Of a stretch of 64,000 nucleotides of DNA, positions 31,498 to 41,187 are shown piece by piece. Under the pieces are notes generated by a model. It saw only the letters and a program-made list of their open reading frames with translations, was not told the origin of the DNA and searched no databases. This DNA comes from Parastagonospora avenae f. sp. tritici 18332-5 (taxonomy: Eukaryota; Ascomycota; Dothideomycetes; Pleosporales; Phaeosphaeriaceae): contig JAFJTR010000088.1 of NCBI GenBank assembly GCA_022559985.1, positions 1 to 64,000 of the forward strand. Direction: 5' to 3'. Both the position numbers and the translations under genes were made by a program. The first letter of the stretch is position 1. Every line of letters begins with the position of its first letter.

Positions 31498-32228
31498 ATG
31501 GCTCTTCGCAGATCCTCACGCAATGCCCCGCGCAATCAGTCATCGACCGTAGATGTCACTATATCGCACCCGAAGCGTGGGTGACACGGCTACCGCAAGC
31601 TCAAGAATGGTCTTCTCAATGTGACACCGGTCACTGGAGAGGAAGAGGAACTGTAAGCAACGCGACCAATCTTCTAGACATATCTCTAACGTGACGCAGC
31701 TGCGATCGCAACGCAAGAGAGTCGGAATTGCTCAATCTTCCGGCCGAAATCCGCGTCATGATATGGGGCTTTGCGGTCGATGATGAGGAACTCTACCTTT
31801 CTCGCAACCAAGACCCCTCGGACACCGATCACATCAAGCGCGACCTGTTCCCGCTACTGCGCGTATGTCGTCAAGTGTACTCCGAGGCCGCACTTCTACA
31901 ATACTTCCAGAACCTGTTTCACTTCGAGGGCTCTGCGTCATTCTTCGCCTACACTGGCCACACTCTGCTGAAGTACGCGCACAACGTCGAAGTAGAATTG
32001 ACCACATGTGTATTAACAATGGCAAAGTTTCCGCCGGCTACACTGCGCAATCTCCGCACGGTACATCTGGAACTGTTCAGATGTAATTGTCATCCGTCAT
32101 GGCAGGTAACTCCCAGTGAGAGCACCATTGAGGCGTACTACAAGAATGTCTTTGCTGATCAGCGGTTCAGCTTGGAATGGGACGACAATTTCCATTGCCG
32201 GGATTTGCAACGAAGATTCCTTGCCTGA
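31498..32228 (+). pseudogene. Small 2EXR/F-box-like protein gene with an in-frame stop
   Basis: From an ATG at 31498 the frame reads MALRRSSRNAPRNQ...PKRG and meets TGA at 31582. The same frame then continues HGYRKLKNGLLNVTPVTGEEEEL to a good 47-nt intron (31653..31699; GTAAGC, CTCTAAC branch, CGCAG). Exon 2 (31700..32228) gives CDRNARESELLNLPAEIRVMIWGFAV, a 2EXR/F-box-like N-terminal motif, followed by LRVCRQVYSEAA, the usual second motif of these families. The C-terminal half has four Cys/His but no known domain. The TGA could derive from CGA by one transition. An alternative is a later start: the first in-frame ATG after the stop lies inside the domain (31756), which would remove the motif. 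Confidence 0.6.
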
Positions 32229-32466
32229 GCGAGTAAGAGACCTCTGCGTATAGGCATTCTCCATTAAATCACAACATCAAATCTTCTTATTTCAATAATC
32301 AATCATTTCACACCATGTTGGTGTATACATTCATGATACCTACACACATCTCTAACCGCCTACACCGTCTTGACACACCCCATCCTACTCTCAGTCCCTA
32401 AGGTTCATCCCCTCATCGCCCTTGGGCTCCGACATCTCCTTCTCGCCATCACCAGACACCTTCTCT

Positions 32467-32935
32467 TCACCCTTGCCAGGAGCCACAGCACCCTTGCCCT
32501 TTGTTACCCGAAGATGTAGCCTGGGGACGACGTGGTCCCATGATCTCAGCCATGCGAGCGCGAGTCTGAGCTCCAGCCACCTCGGCGGGAGTGAGCTGCT
32601 TCTCAGGTTCCGCGGATGTGGGAGAAGCATCGGTCATCTCGAAGAGCTTAAGAGGCTCAGTCGGCATCTTGACGGCGTCGGGAGCGGGAGCGGCGGTCTT
32701 AGTTGGAGCCATCGGAGGAGAAGCTGGAGACGGGGCGGCCTTGGTGGGAACAGCGGTGACGGCTTTTGGTTTAAGGGGCGGCAGGACGAAGCCGAAGTTT
32801 GGGACGGAGACGTAGCTGCTGCAAAACTGTCGGTGAAAGAGCATATTTCGAACGCCGTAGTGTCACTCACGAGTTGTCTTTGGGCTTGTTGTCTCGGGAG
32901 CTTGGTGCACACTTGCTGCCTTGAAGACCGGACAT
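32467..32935 (-). CDS. Small Pro/Ala-rich hypothetical protein
   Basis: Exons 32935..32871 and 32818..32467 encode 138 residues; the 52-nt intron joins KPKDNS to SYVSVPNFGFVLPP. It is Pro/Ala/Thr-rich in the middle, then has LKLFEMTDASPTSAEPEKQ and a short helical segment LTPAEVAGAQTRARMAEIMG. I recognise no domain; it resembles small conserved fungal proteins of unknown role. The terminal residues are in doubt. After ATSSG the frame reads NKGQGCCGSWQG and stops, while the neighbouring frame continues for about 38 codons of Gly/Lys/Glu-rich sequence ending GDEGMNLRD at 32391. One extra A in an AAA run near 32505 would explain this. Confidence 0.6.
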
Positions 32936-33412
32936 TTTGAGGAAAGGTAGGTGAGGTAGGAAGATCTCGGTATGGTAGGAGAAGTTGTATGATTTGAGAA
33001 CGTGGGAGCGTGGATAAAGAAAAAGCCGCAACAAAAGCCAGCGGAGGTTTTATATACTAGCGTGGAGACGACAAACGGAGGTGAATGGGCATAACTCAAG
33101 AGCCATTCACCACGACTTCCTACTAGAGGCTTCCTGGCTCCTCGTCATTTGTGATGAATCGTGATCTTTTTGTAGCCAGAAGGACTGATTGCTGCATCGT
33201 GGAATATGATCAGTGAGGATACCAGGTGGCCTAGTCAGATCCCTCTGCTCCAATCTCAGACCCGCACAAAACTTATACTGCTTACATTGCGCTCTGAATA
33301 TGCGGCAAACGCGCCGAAAGGAATAGTAAAATCATAAGAACTACATGTTACAAGTTGCTTTCGCTAGCACAGCGCCCAACGCTACATACCGTACAAGAAT
33401 CCCTAACCCCAC
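32936..33412. other. Intergenic, promoter of the small Pro/Ala-rich gene
   Basis: About 480 bp with no gene support. A TATATA stretch near 33050 lies about 115 bp upstream of the minus-strand ATG at 32935 and could serve it. Confidence 0.45.
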
Positions 33413-34210
33413 TTACTGCGGCGTCCCATGAAGATCAAATGTTTGCCCATTAATCGTAACATTGCCCATCACGCTTCCATACGTCGGTCCAGGAAGATCC
33501 TCCTCAGTCTCAAACACATCGCTCGCATCACCGCTCTTGTAACATACCCCATCATCCAACTGCGCCACCTCTTTGCAGCTCAAACTATCACATGGTGTAT
33601 TGCAATCGACGCTGGGACTGACATACACCGTGACCTTCCCCAAGCCCTCCGTGCCCCGATACGCATCCGCACTCCCCGCCATGCCCAGATCACACACGCA
33701 ATATCCCCTCGTGCACCTTGCATTCGCACCACACTGCACACCTCCAGCATCGCACTTCGCAATTGGACACTTGGAATTCCCATCATCTTCCGGCGCGACA
33801 TCCGCAGCTTGTACAGCGCGCCGACACCGCCAATCGCGTGGACACTTTCTGCAGTCGAGGTGTTTCTTGGGGCATTGGCGCCAGATGCTGGGGCCGTTGT
33901 CGGTCATTTGGCTTTTGCCGCTGTCGTCCCAGGAGGACACACCGTATGGCGAGTCGAGGCCGGAGATGGGCGTCCAGGGGGGTGGGAGGAATTGTGGGGG
34001 GAGGTCGATTGTTATGGCGCTGGGGCCGGAGAGGGGGTCGAAGGGGAGGGCGTTGAGGAAATCAACGGTTTGGACTTGAGGTGATGCGACGCGTTTCTGT
34101 GGCATGCTGGAAGGGGAGTTCGAATTGTGCGTCTGTGGTTTGGGAGGAGTGTAGCATGCTGCGTGGATAGTGGTGGGAAGTAAACTGAGGAGCGTGAGGT
34201 AGAGCTTCAT
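33413..34210 (-). CDS. Secreted cysteine-rich protein, EGF-like region
   Basis: A single exon encodes 265 residues. A signal peptide (MKLYLTLLSLLPTTIHA) is followed by a Pro/Ser-rich segment of about 100 residues. The C-terminal 150 residues are rich in cysteine (about 16), with clusters such as CPKKHLDCRKCPRDWRC and GGVQCGANARCTRGYCVCDLG, which resembles an EGF-like loop. The last third (DCNTPCDSLSCKEV...DDGVCYK) carries more paired cysteines. I chose the ATG at 34210 because it starts the signal peptide; the frame is open a little further upstream without ATG. I do not know the family. A wall or extracellular role is inferred from secretion alone. Confidence 0.75.
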   Translation of the reverse strand: MKLYLTLLSLLPTTIHAACYTPPKPQTHNSNSPSSMPQKRVASPQVQTVDFLNALPFDPLSGPSAITIDLPPQFLPPPWTPISGLDSPYGVSSWDDSGKSQMTDNGPSIWRQCPKKHLDCRKCPRDWRCRRAVQAADVAPEDDGNSKCPIAKCDAGGVQCGANARCTRGYCVCDLGMAGSADAYRGTEGLGKVTVYVSPSVDCNTPCDSLSCKEVAQLDDGVCYKSGDASDVFETEEDLPGPTYGSVMGNVTINGQTFDLHGTPQ

Positions 34211-34384
34211 GATGGGCGATGAATTCGAGGTGTAGACGCGTGAGAAAGAAGACAATAAAAGACAGAGTAAAGAAAAGGCATTGTTGCCAGGGTAGACATT
34301 TCATCAGGCGCTTGAGGTGTGCGGAATGTGTTATGTGATGCAAGTCAAGTTGCATTCCTCGCCCGATCGGGTCGCCTTGTGCGC

Positions 34385-35446
34385 CTATTTGCCATCATAA
34401 CCCTTCACTTTGGTACTTCCACTGCCTGCAGCCTGACCACTGGCCACGGCCAAACTTTGCTTGAAAGCTTGCGTGAGGCACATCTGATCGGTCAAAATGC
34501 TGATCATGTCGAACCCTCTGTCCGCGTACGCCTTGGCCTCTTCGCCACTATTTGTGTAGATACCAACCTTCTTGCCTGCAGCATGCGCAGCCTCTTTGAT
34601 TGCTTCGATCGCGTCCTTGAGATCCTGATGCATCTCGCCCAGGATAGGCCGTCCAATATTGTTGCCAAGGTCAAAAGGCCCAATGAGCAAACAGTCGATT
34701 CCCGGAATGGCAGCGATTTCTTGCACGTGTACGAGAGCGGAAGCTGTCTCAATCTGTACAATGGTCTGAAGCGTTGTGTTCGCATGCTGAAGATAGTACG
34801 CCATGCCTTCGTCGTTGAAACATTGGACGGGCAAAGGTGACCCAAAGCCGCGATGTCCTTCTGGCGGGAATCTGGCAGATGATGCGAGGCGTTTAGCGTC
34901 TTCAACAGTGTATATCAAGGGCACTACGATGCCGTGAGCACCTGAGTCGAGTGCTCGCTTGACCATCCAGGCTTCATTGGCTGCTATGCGGACAATAGGA
35001 CTTACGCCTTCTTTAGCAATAGCTACAACTGCTTCGTGCATAGCTGCATCTGTAAAAGAGTTAGACCCTCGACTCGAAGCTTGCAGAGGTGAAGTTACCA
35101 TCAATGTTTCCATGTTCAGTGTCAACGCACACCCAGTCCACTCCAGAGCGAGCAATTGCGCGAGCATGATTCGTGCCTGGAAGCATCTGAGAGACTTCAT
35201 CAGCCAGAAGGAATGGAACTTCAATGCATACGTAAATACCTGCCATCCTCCGAAGCTCGGTCCACCTTTTTTGAAGGCATTGTATATCTTGCTTGCTTCT
35301 TGAAGGGTGTTCATGGTCCTGGAACTGGCGAAGGGTTGAATGGAGTATCTTTTGGCAGTGATGAGTGTATTTGTGCCTGGAAATCGAAGTTTGATTGCTG
35401 GTCTCAGCAAGGTTACACTGCAACGCATGAAATGCGACATCGTCAT
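34385..35446 (-). CDS. HpcH/HpaI family aldolase
   Basis: Exons 35446..35240, 35186..35099 and 35049..34385 encode 319 residues. Introns are 53 and 49 nt, and splicing restores FGGWQMLPGTNHARA and VDTEHGNIDDAAMHEAV. This class II pyruvate-type aldolase family cleaves or forms 2-keto-3-deoxy acids (for example 4-hydroxy-2-oxoheptanedioate or 2-dehydro-3-deoxyglucarate). Visible active-site features are TEHG, an Arg in PIVRIA, the metal ligands in QIETASA and PFDLGNN. The first ~45 residues are basic and lack acids (MRCSVTLLRPAIKLRF, then AKRYSIQPFA), which fits a mitochondrial presequence; translation from the Met in RTMNTLQEA would give a cytosolic form. The exact substrate is unknown. Confidence 0.88.
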   Translation of the reverse strand: MTMSHFMRCSVTLLRPAIKLRFPGTNTLITAKRYSIQPFASSRTMNTLQEASKIYNAFKKGGPSFGGWQVFTYALKFHSFWLMKSLRCFQARIMLAQLLALEWTGCALTLNMETLMVTSPLQASSRGSNSFTDAAMHEAVVAIAKEGVSPIVRIAANEAWMVKRALDSGAHGIVVPLIYTVEDAKRLASSARFPPEGHRGFGSPLPVQCFNDEGMAYYLQHANTTLQTIVQIETASALVHVQEIAAIPGIDCLLIGPFDLGNNIGRPILGEMHQDLKDAIEAIKEAAHAAGKKVGIYTNSGEEAKAYADRGFDMISILTDQMCLTQAFKQSLAVASGQAAGSGSTKVKGYDGK

Positions 35447-35661
35447 CGTCCTGTATAGCTGTCGCGACCCCTCATAAGCGCTACCCCACCCTCACGCGCT
35501 AGTTGGGGCTCTTCGCGGGACTTGTTCCGAGGTCGAGACGAGCACGGCAGCTCCATAGGCTCAACGATCAATTTACGGAAGGACAAGTCACCATTGTAGG
35601 CTATTGGAGTTGTGTGACGTGGCTCTCAATATGCGATTAGATCCGAAATGTGGCCGAGGCG

Positions 35662-36023
35662 TCACGACTGCTCAGCAGCATCCATCAGGCTCAGGACTTC
35701 TTCCTCTTTAAATCGGTGCATAAGCTTTAGCGACGATGCGGTGGTTTCCGGAGCACCCGACTTGTCGATGTGGATCTGTCTGACACTCAGGTACTCGTTG
35801 GCTATAAATACAAGTATTCGAAGCTTACCACGGGCGTATCGAACTCATACAGACTCTTCCACTTCTCCTGGCCTGGTTCCATAACATTGATCTCGTAATA
35901 GGTCAATGGCCTTTTCGCTTCGACGTTCCGAACGACGGCCTTTGCCGTGTCACAAAGGCCGCATGGACTTCGAGTGAAGAAGGTGATGCGACAATCGAAC
36001 AGACGAGAAGTTGCGCGAAACAT
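35662..36023 (-). CDS. Glutaredoxin-like small protein (DUF836 type)
   Basis: Exons 36023..35829 and 35775..35662 encode 102 residues; the intron is 53 nt. The thioredoxin-like fold is indicated by ITFFTRSPCGLCDTAK, with a CxxC redox motif, and by a cis-Pro turn in FDTPVIHID just across the splice site. Length and sequence match the glutaredoxin-like DUF836 family (yeast YDR286C and animal C5orf63 relatives), which is probably mitochondrial. The first ~12 residues (MFRATSRLFDCR) are basic. The biochemical role of the family is poorly known. The ATG at 36023 is the first in frame. Confidence 0.85.
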
Positions 36024-36276
36024 GTTCAATACAGGCGGCTAGATGCGGAAGATCAAGATGGTAGTCAGTAGCGCAGCACCAACACGGAGGTGTTGACAAG
36101 GTAGAGGGAGCCTTCACCGCCCAGCTAAGCTTCGCGTTCTGCCGGCCTTAGCGCTGTGACGTACCGCGACTTCCAGAATATTCCGAGCTTGGGAACAATT
36201 CTGGGGCTGACCGAAACTCGAACACGACACAAATAGCCGAATTATCGTTCATCTACGCTGTCAGCAATCGAGCAAG

Positions 36277-37338
36277 ATGGCCAAAAAGTGTGTTCACAAG
36301 GGCTGCGGCAAAACATACGAGAACGAGGACGAGGAGTGTGTATATCACCCCGGCCCGCCAGTCTTCCATGAGGGGCAGAAAGGTGGGTGCGCATATTTCA
36401 GTACTGCAGTCTGGTTTCCATACTGACTGGATGTATAGGCTGGAAATGCTGCAAACCTCGCGTCCTCACCTTCGACGAGTTTCTGGCCATTGAGCCTTGC
36501 ACAACCGGCAAACACTCAGATGTAGACGACACCCCCGTGCCCGAACCCGCCCAAGCGCCAGACATCGCCAATGGCACGCAGGTGAACTTGGGCTCTCTAG
36601 AGGAATCACTGCCGACACCAGCGCCTCGCGTACCCGCCGCACAAGCCGCGCCCGCAGCCTCGTCGACACCAGCCCCGCCACCCGAGTCAGAAGACGACGA
36701 TCCAAGTATTGCATTGAAGGATGGCATGACTTGCAGGCGGAAAGGCTGTGGAGTGACTCACAAGGGAGGCAATAGGGACGGAGAGAAGTGCGTACACCAC
36801 CCTGGTGCGCCCATCTTCCATGAGGGTAGCAAGGGCTGGAGCTGCTGCAAGAGGAGGGTGCTAGAGTTCGATCAGTTCATGAACATTGAGGGGTGCAAGA
36901 CCAAGGACAGGCACTTGTTTGTCGGCAGTGGCAAAAAGGACAAGGGCGGCGAGGAGAAGCTGGAGACTGTTCGGTAAGCCAGCCTCGGGTGCACCATCTT
37001 GACTTGTGTAAGCTGACCACCACAGACATGACTACTACCAGACAGCCGTGTCGGTAGTTGCCTCACTATATCTGAAGAAGATCGACAAGTCGACCGCCGT
37101 GATAGAATTCCAGCCCAAGTCCGTCAACCTCGACCTGCGAACCACGGACGGCAAGCGCTACGAGACCGAGTTCCCTCTGTTTGCGAGCATCAAGCCAGAA
37201 GAGAGCAAGTTCAGGATATTAGGCACCAAGCTTGAGATGACGCTGGTCAAAGCTGACGGCACAAGCTGGGCAGTCTTGAGGAGCGATGACAAGCCGACTG
37301 GCGAGATGATCCAGGTTGGTAGGGCTGGGAGGGCTTAG
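36277..37338 (+). CDS. CHORD- and CS-domain co-chaperone protein
   Basis: Exons 36277..36382, 36439..36973 and 37026..37338 encode 317 residues; introns are 56 and 52 nt. CHORD domain 1 (residues ~5-65) runs from CVHKGCGKTYE to CCKPRVLTFDEF. An acidic Pro/Ala linker follows. CHORD 2 (~150-210) runs from CRRKGCGVTHK to CCKRRVLEFDQF. A C-terminal CS/p23-like domain (~230-310) begins RHDYYQTAVSVV. Cys and His zinc ligands are present in both CHORD units. The order matches animal CHORDC1/Morgana, which binds Hsp90 and Sgt1; plant RAR1 has two CHORDs but no CS domain. It probably works as an Hsp90 co-chaperone in the cytosol. Confidence 0.93.
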
Positions 37339-37665
37339 TCCACGCGAGCACGCGTTTCACGAGATACGATCAAACCATTAGCATAGCGACTATGGCATTG
37401 AATGCACAACATGCATCAATTGGAATCAAAAGCATCGCACATAGTGTAAAAGAGGGGTGCTTATTAATCATGACGTGCTTCGCTGCTTGGTAACTCCGCG
37501 CTGTCGCAATCCGACCGTAGTATTACACTACAAGTGGTTACTAAACATACAAACTTCCAAGTGCGCCATCCAAGATATAAGAGCATCGACATCTGTCTTG
37601 CAAGATATCATCCAACATCTGATACAGTCATCTCATCACCAAACACACATTCTCAACACCACACC
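37339..37665. other. Spacer before the SDR gene
   Basis: About 330 bp with an ACA-rich leader ending CACACCATGG. Nothing else is recognised. Confidence 0.5.
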
Positions 37666-38468
37666 ATGGTCTCCAAACTCATCGCCATCGTCGCCGGCGT
37701 CGGCCCAGGCACCGGCGCCTCAGTCGCCCGCAAATTCTCCAAAGCCTACCCCGTCGTCCTCCTCGCCCGCAAGCCCGAGAACTTTGAATCCCTCGCCGCC
37801 GAAATCAACTCCTCGGGTGGAAAAGCGCTCGGCATCAGCACCGACGTGTCGTCCGTCGACAGTTTGAAATCCGCCGTCGAAGCCATCAAGAAGGAATTCG
37901 GCAACGACGTCGCAGCCGCTGCGGCAATTTTCAATGCCTCAGGCCCGTTCATGCGTAAGCCGTTCCTCGAGATCCCGCCTGAGACGTTCGCGGCGAGTCT
38001 GAATGTCAGTGCGAATGGCGGGATTCTGTTTAGTCAGAGTTTCCTGCCGTTGCTGTTGAGGGGGGTTGAGCAGAAGAGTGAGCACCCGCCGAGTTTGATC
38101 TTCACGGGCGCGACGGCGAGTGTAAAGTCGAATGCGCAGATGGCGAGCTTTTCGACGGGCAAGTGGGCGTTGAGGGCGCTGAGTCAGTCTTTGGCACGGG
38201 AGTTTGGGCCGCAGGGGGTGCATGTTGCGCATGCGATTATTGATGGTGTGATTGATATTCCGAGGACGAGGGAGTGGTTGAAGGATATGCCGCCGGAGGC
38301 AAAGTTGAGTGCTGATGGGGTGAGTCAATATATATGCCTCCATTTGCTTGAGAAGACAGTGCTAATGAGAGAATACAGATTGCGAATGATTACTGGTGGT
38401 TACACACTCAGCCAGTGACTAACTTCACGTGGGAGATTGATCTCAGACCAGCGATCGAGAAGTGGTAA
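37666..38468 (+). CDS. Short-chain dehydrogenase/reductase, atypical active site
   Basis: Exons 37666..38319 and 38379..38468 encode 247 residues; the 59-nt intron joins LSADG to IANDYWWLHTQP. The Rossmann glycine motif is VAGVGPGTG near residue 12. The NNAG position reads IFNASGPF. The catalytic region is TGATASVKSN...FSTGKWALRAL, so the usual YxxxK tyrosine is replaced by Phe (FSTGK). The closing block HVAHAIIDGVIDIPRTREW is shared with a bacterial and fungal SDR subgroup that also has Phe here. The C-terminal WEIDLRPAIEKW is typical of that subgroup. The substrate is unknown and classical Tyr-based catalysis may not apply. Confidence 0.85.
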
Positions 38469-38867
38469 ATTACTCCATCTTTTCTTCCCGGCTGTGCTGA
38501 GCTGAGGAAGGGATGGGCAAAGTAGCAACGAATCGAAACTGCCCAGGCGTCAAGCACGCATGTAGTCTCCCTGCTGGTTCAAGATATGAGGCCGAAACCG
38601 CGAGTTCACTTTTATAAAGCTTCACAACTGTGCATCCTACCCAGTTGGTAGAAACGTGACGTGAACTGTCCTTGAATCAGTCTTACTTCGGTACGCAGCA
38701 ATGAGAGAGACGTTGAAATATCAAGGAAAGCACTTGCCATACTGCACCCTGCAGATGAGGTCGGAACCTCGGTAAGCCAACTCGAATTACAAAGCAGTCG
38801 ATTTCCAATCATCTGCAAACCTGATAAGCCCATGACGCTCTACCTGATATCGAGAAATCAGCTCAGC
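38469..38867. other. Spacer between SDR and epimerase genes
   Basis: About 400 bp with no supported gene; presumed terminator and promoter. Confidence 0.5.
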
Positions 38868-40102
38868 ATGTCTCATTCCATACTAATCACCGGCGCATCA
38901 GGCTATCTAGGCGGATCGCTCCTCGCCCAATTGCATCGCACCATACTCCCCTCACACAAGACCATCTACGCCCTCGTCCGCTCCGACGAGCAAGCCGAAC
39001 AAGTAAAAAAACACGGCGCCGAGCCACTCAAACTGAGCTTCGCCGACGCGAACGCTGTTATCAAGACCATCGTGGACGCAAACATCTCAATCATCTTCTT
39101 CCTCATCGACGCATTGAACTCTACATACCAGCTTCCCTTGATCAGGGCACTTGGCGAGTTGAAGAAGCAGACAGGCCAGGATGTGCATTTCTTGCATACT
39201 TCGGGCGCGAAGATATTTAGCGAACATGCTGGTATGCCGGTTGAGAGGGAGGTAAGGGATGATGAGGAGGGGCTGTTTGAGATGCAGAAGGGGACGAAAG
39301 CGCCACATGGGGTGATGGACTTGGTAAGTTGAACGCTGTCCAACCTGCCTAGGTTTCTTGAGTTCACTGACTTGCCTTTAGGCCGTACAGACGAACAACA
39401 CTATCATCGAGACAGCAGAGTTGTACGGAGTTCGAAGTTACATATTCATACCATGCATTGTTTATGGTGCAGGTGAAGGGTTCGGTAATCGCATATCCAC
39501 CCAGACTACAGCTGTTGTGCGAGCCGCAAAGGAAGTTGGCACGGTGTGTGATGTAAATCCGCAAGGTGCAGTACGTAAACACAATCTCTCTTTCCCAGGT
39601 CACAGCTTCAAGATCGCTGATACTACATGCTAGACTTGGCCTGTCTGTCATATCAAAGATAATACGGCATTATATGTGAAGCTGTTGGAAAGCATCTTAT
39701 CGGGAGCGAACCCAAGCTGGGGCAAAGCAGGCTACTACCTCGCCTCTTCGGGGAGTGTGGCGTGGAACGACATATATGCTGCTATAGCTAGGGCGCTCGC
39801 AGAACAAAAGGTAGTGTTGAGCAGCGAAGTCAAGCAGGCAGACGACGCAGTCCTCAACGATATTGCACAGGCACTGCGCTGTCCGAAAGCTCTCGTGCCA
39901 GTGCAAATTGGTGGAAAGTGAGCTAAATATTCATGGTTGTAATAGACGTCAAAAGCTGACGGGTCACAACAGATGTACGCTCAAAGCTGAACGAGCTCGT
40001 GAAATTGGCTGGAATGCCGAGTATCCACCTGAGCACGTGCTTGAAGCTGCGGACGCAGAGGTGGCGCTGATTTTGAAGCATCTGGATATTCAATCATCAT
40101 AG
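38868..40102 (+). CDS. NAD(P)-dependent epimerase/dehydratase-type protein (extended SDR)
   Basis: Exons 38868..39323, 39382..39570, 39634..39917 and 39973..40102 encode 352 residues; introns are 55 to 63 nt. The start MSHSILITGASGYLGG places the GxxGxxG nucleotide site at the very N terminus. An ATG 36 bp upstream in frame is less likely. Joining exons gives HGVMDLAVQTNN, NPQGATWPVCHIKDN and VQIGGKCTLKAERA. The Tyr/Lys catalytic positions expected near residues 150-170 are not obvious, because ETAELYG lacks YxxxK. The family is found across filamentous fungi as NAD-dependent epimerase-like proteins of unknown substrate. The epoxide hydrolase downstream converges, with only 65 bp between stops. 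Confidence 0.85.
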
Positions 40103-40167
40103 TCCTAGCTACCGTCCAAGTCATAATCGTATTTACTTCGATTCATTCATACCATGTTCACATCTGC

Positions 40168-41187
40168 TTATAACCCCTTAGCTTTCAGCCACTTCTCCAA
40201 AGCAGCGTTGACCTCCTGCGGCTTCTCCAACTGTACCCAATGTCCCGCCTCGACCGTCTCGTAAGTCAAGTCCTTGGTGGCGCTCTCCTGGACCTCCTTG
40301 AACTTTGGCGACGTAGAAGGTGAGCACACACCATCGTGCTTGGCGTCAATGTACAGAACAGGAAATTCCAAGATTCCGCTGTTCTTCTCGCTCTTTGCGT
40401 ACACCGCGTTGACGTCGTGGTTCAAGTACCAGGCAGTAGGCGGGAAGAATCCGTGCTTTTGGTGGCTGGCAATCAGGTTCTTGAGCAGCGATTCGTCGAG
40501 CGAAGTGTACTCGAGCGGGATATCCGGGATCTTCTCAGGGTGTCCGCCAAACCAGCCGCCGTCTTTCATCACGTTGCTCGTAGGAGACGGCGTGCCCCAT
40601 TTGCTCGGGTCGTGTTTCGCGTACATTGCCTTTGTGATGTTGTTGATGTATCCCTCGAAGCTCTTCGCGCTCTTCTCCGGCTCGAGCTCATAGTACCTCA
40701 TGTACGACCACTGGCCCCACTCGTTCTCGCTCTCGGGGTAGATGTCGCGGTTGATGCATGATTTGAGGTGGTCGAGACCGAGTTCGATTGTCCGGTATGG
40801 GACTGCCAGATCCGCCAGACCCAGGAACAGCTCGGGGTGATGGGCAGCTAGGGCATTGTTGGTTCCACAGCCCCAGTCGTGAGCGATCCAGACTGCTTTG
40901 CTCACACCCAGATGCTCTGCGAATTCAACAATTTCTGGTACCATGACTTCCAGCGAGTAGCCCCGCTTGTCGGAGGGAGCGGAGGAACCGCCATAGCCGC
41001 GCATGTCAGGGGCGATGACTCGGTAACCCTTCTCAGCAAAGTATTTGAGCTGGTGCTTCCAGGTTTCCGCAATGTCCGGCCATCCGTGGAGGAAAATCAG
41101 AGGAGTGCCATCTTTGGACCCTCCTTCATAGTAGTGAGTAGTCTCGCCGTTCTTGTGGGACAGATCATGAGCCTGCAAGAAATCCAT
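40168..41187 (-). CDS. Epoxide hydrolase-type alpha/beta hydrolase
   Basis: A single exon encodes 339 residues. The ATG at 41187 is chosen because the upstream open frame has no ATG and no family match. The oxyanion region is FLHGWPDIAETW, the nucleophile elbow is IAHDWGCGT with an Asp nucleophile (about residue 113), the acid region is IDAKHDGVC, and the catalytic His is in EAGHWVQLEKP. The Asp nucleophile and HGWP motif place it among soluble epoxide hydrolases and related haloacetate dehalogenases. RGYGGSSAP fits the family. Two lid tyrosines are plausible (RYYELEP, FFPPTAWY). It ends in KGL and has no PTS1. A detoxifying role is inferred. Confidence 0.9.
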   Translation of the reverse strand: MDFLQAHDLSHKNGETTHYYEGGSKDGTPLIFLHGWPDIAETWKHQLKYFAEKGYRVIAPDMRGYGGSSAPSDKRGYSLEVMVPEIVEFAEHLGVSKAVWIAHDWGCGTNNALAAHHPELFLGLADLAVPYRTIELGLDHLKSCINRDIYPESENEWGQWSYMRYYELEPEKSAKSFEGYINNITKAMYAKHDPSKWGTPSPTSNVMKDGGWFGGHPEKIPDIPLEYTSLDESLLKNLIASHQKHGFFPPTAWYLNHDVNAVYAKSEKNSGILEFPVLYIDAKHDGVCSPSTSPKFKEVQESATKDLTYETVEAGHWVQLEKPQEVNAALEKWLKAKGL

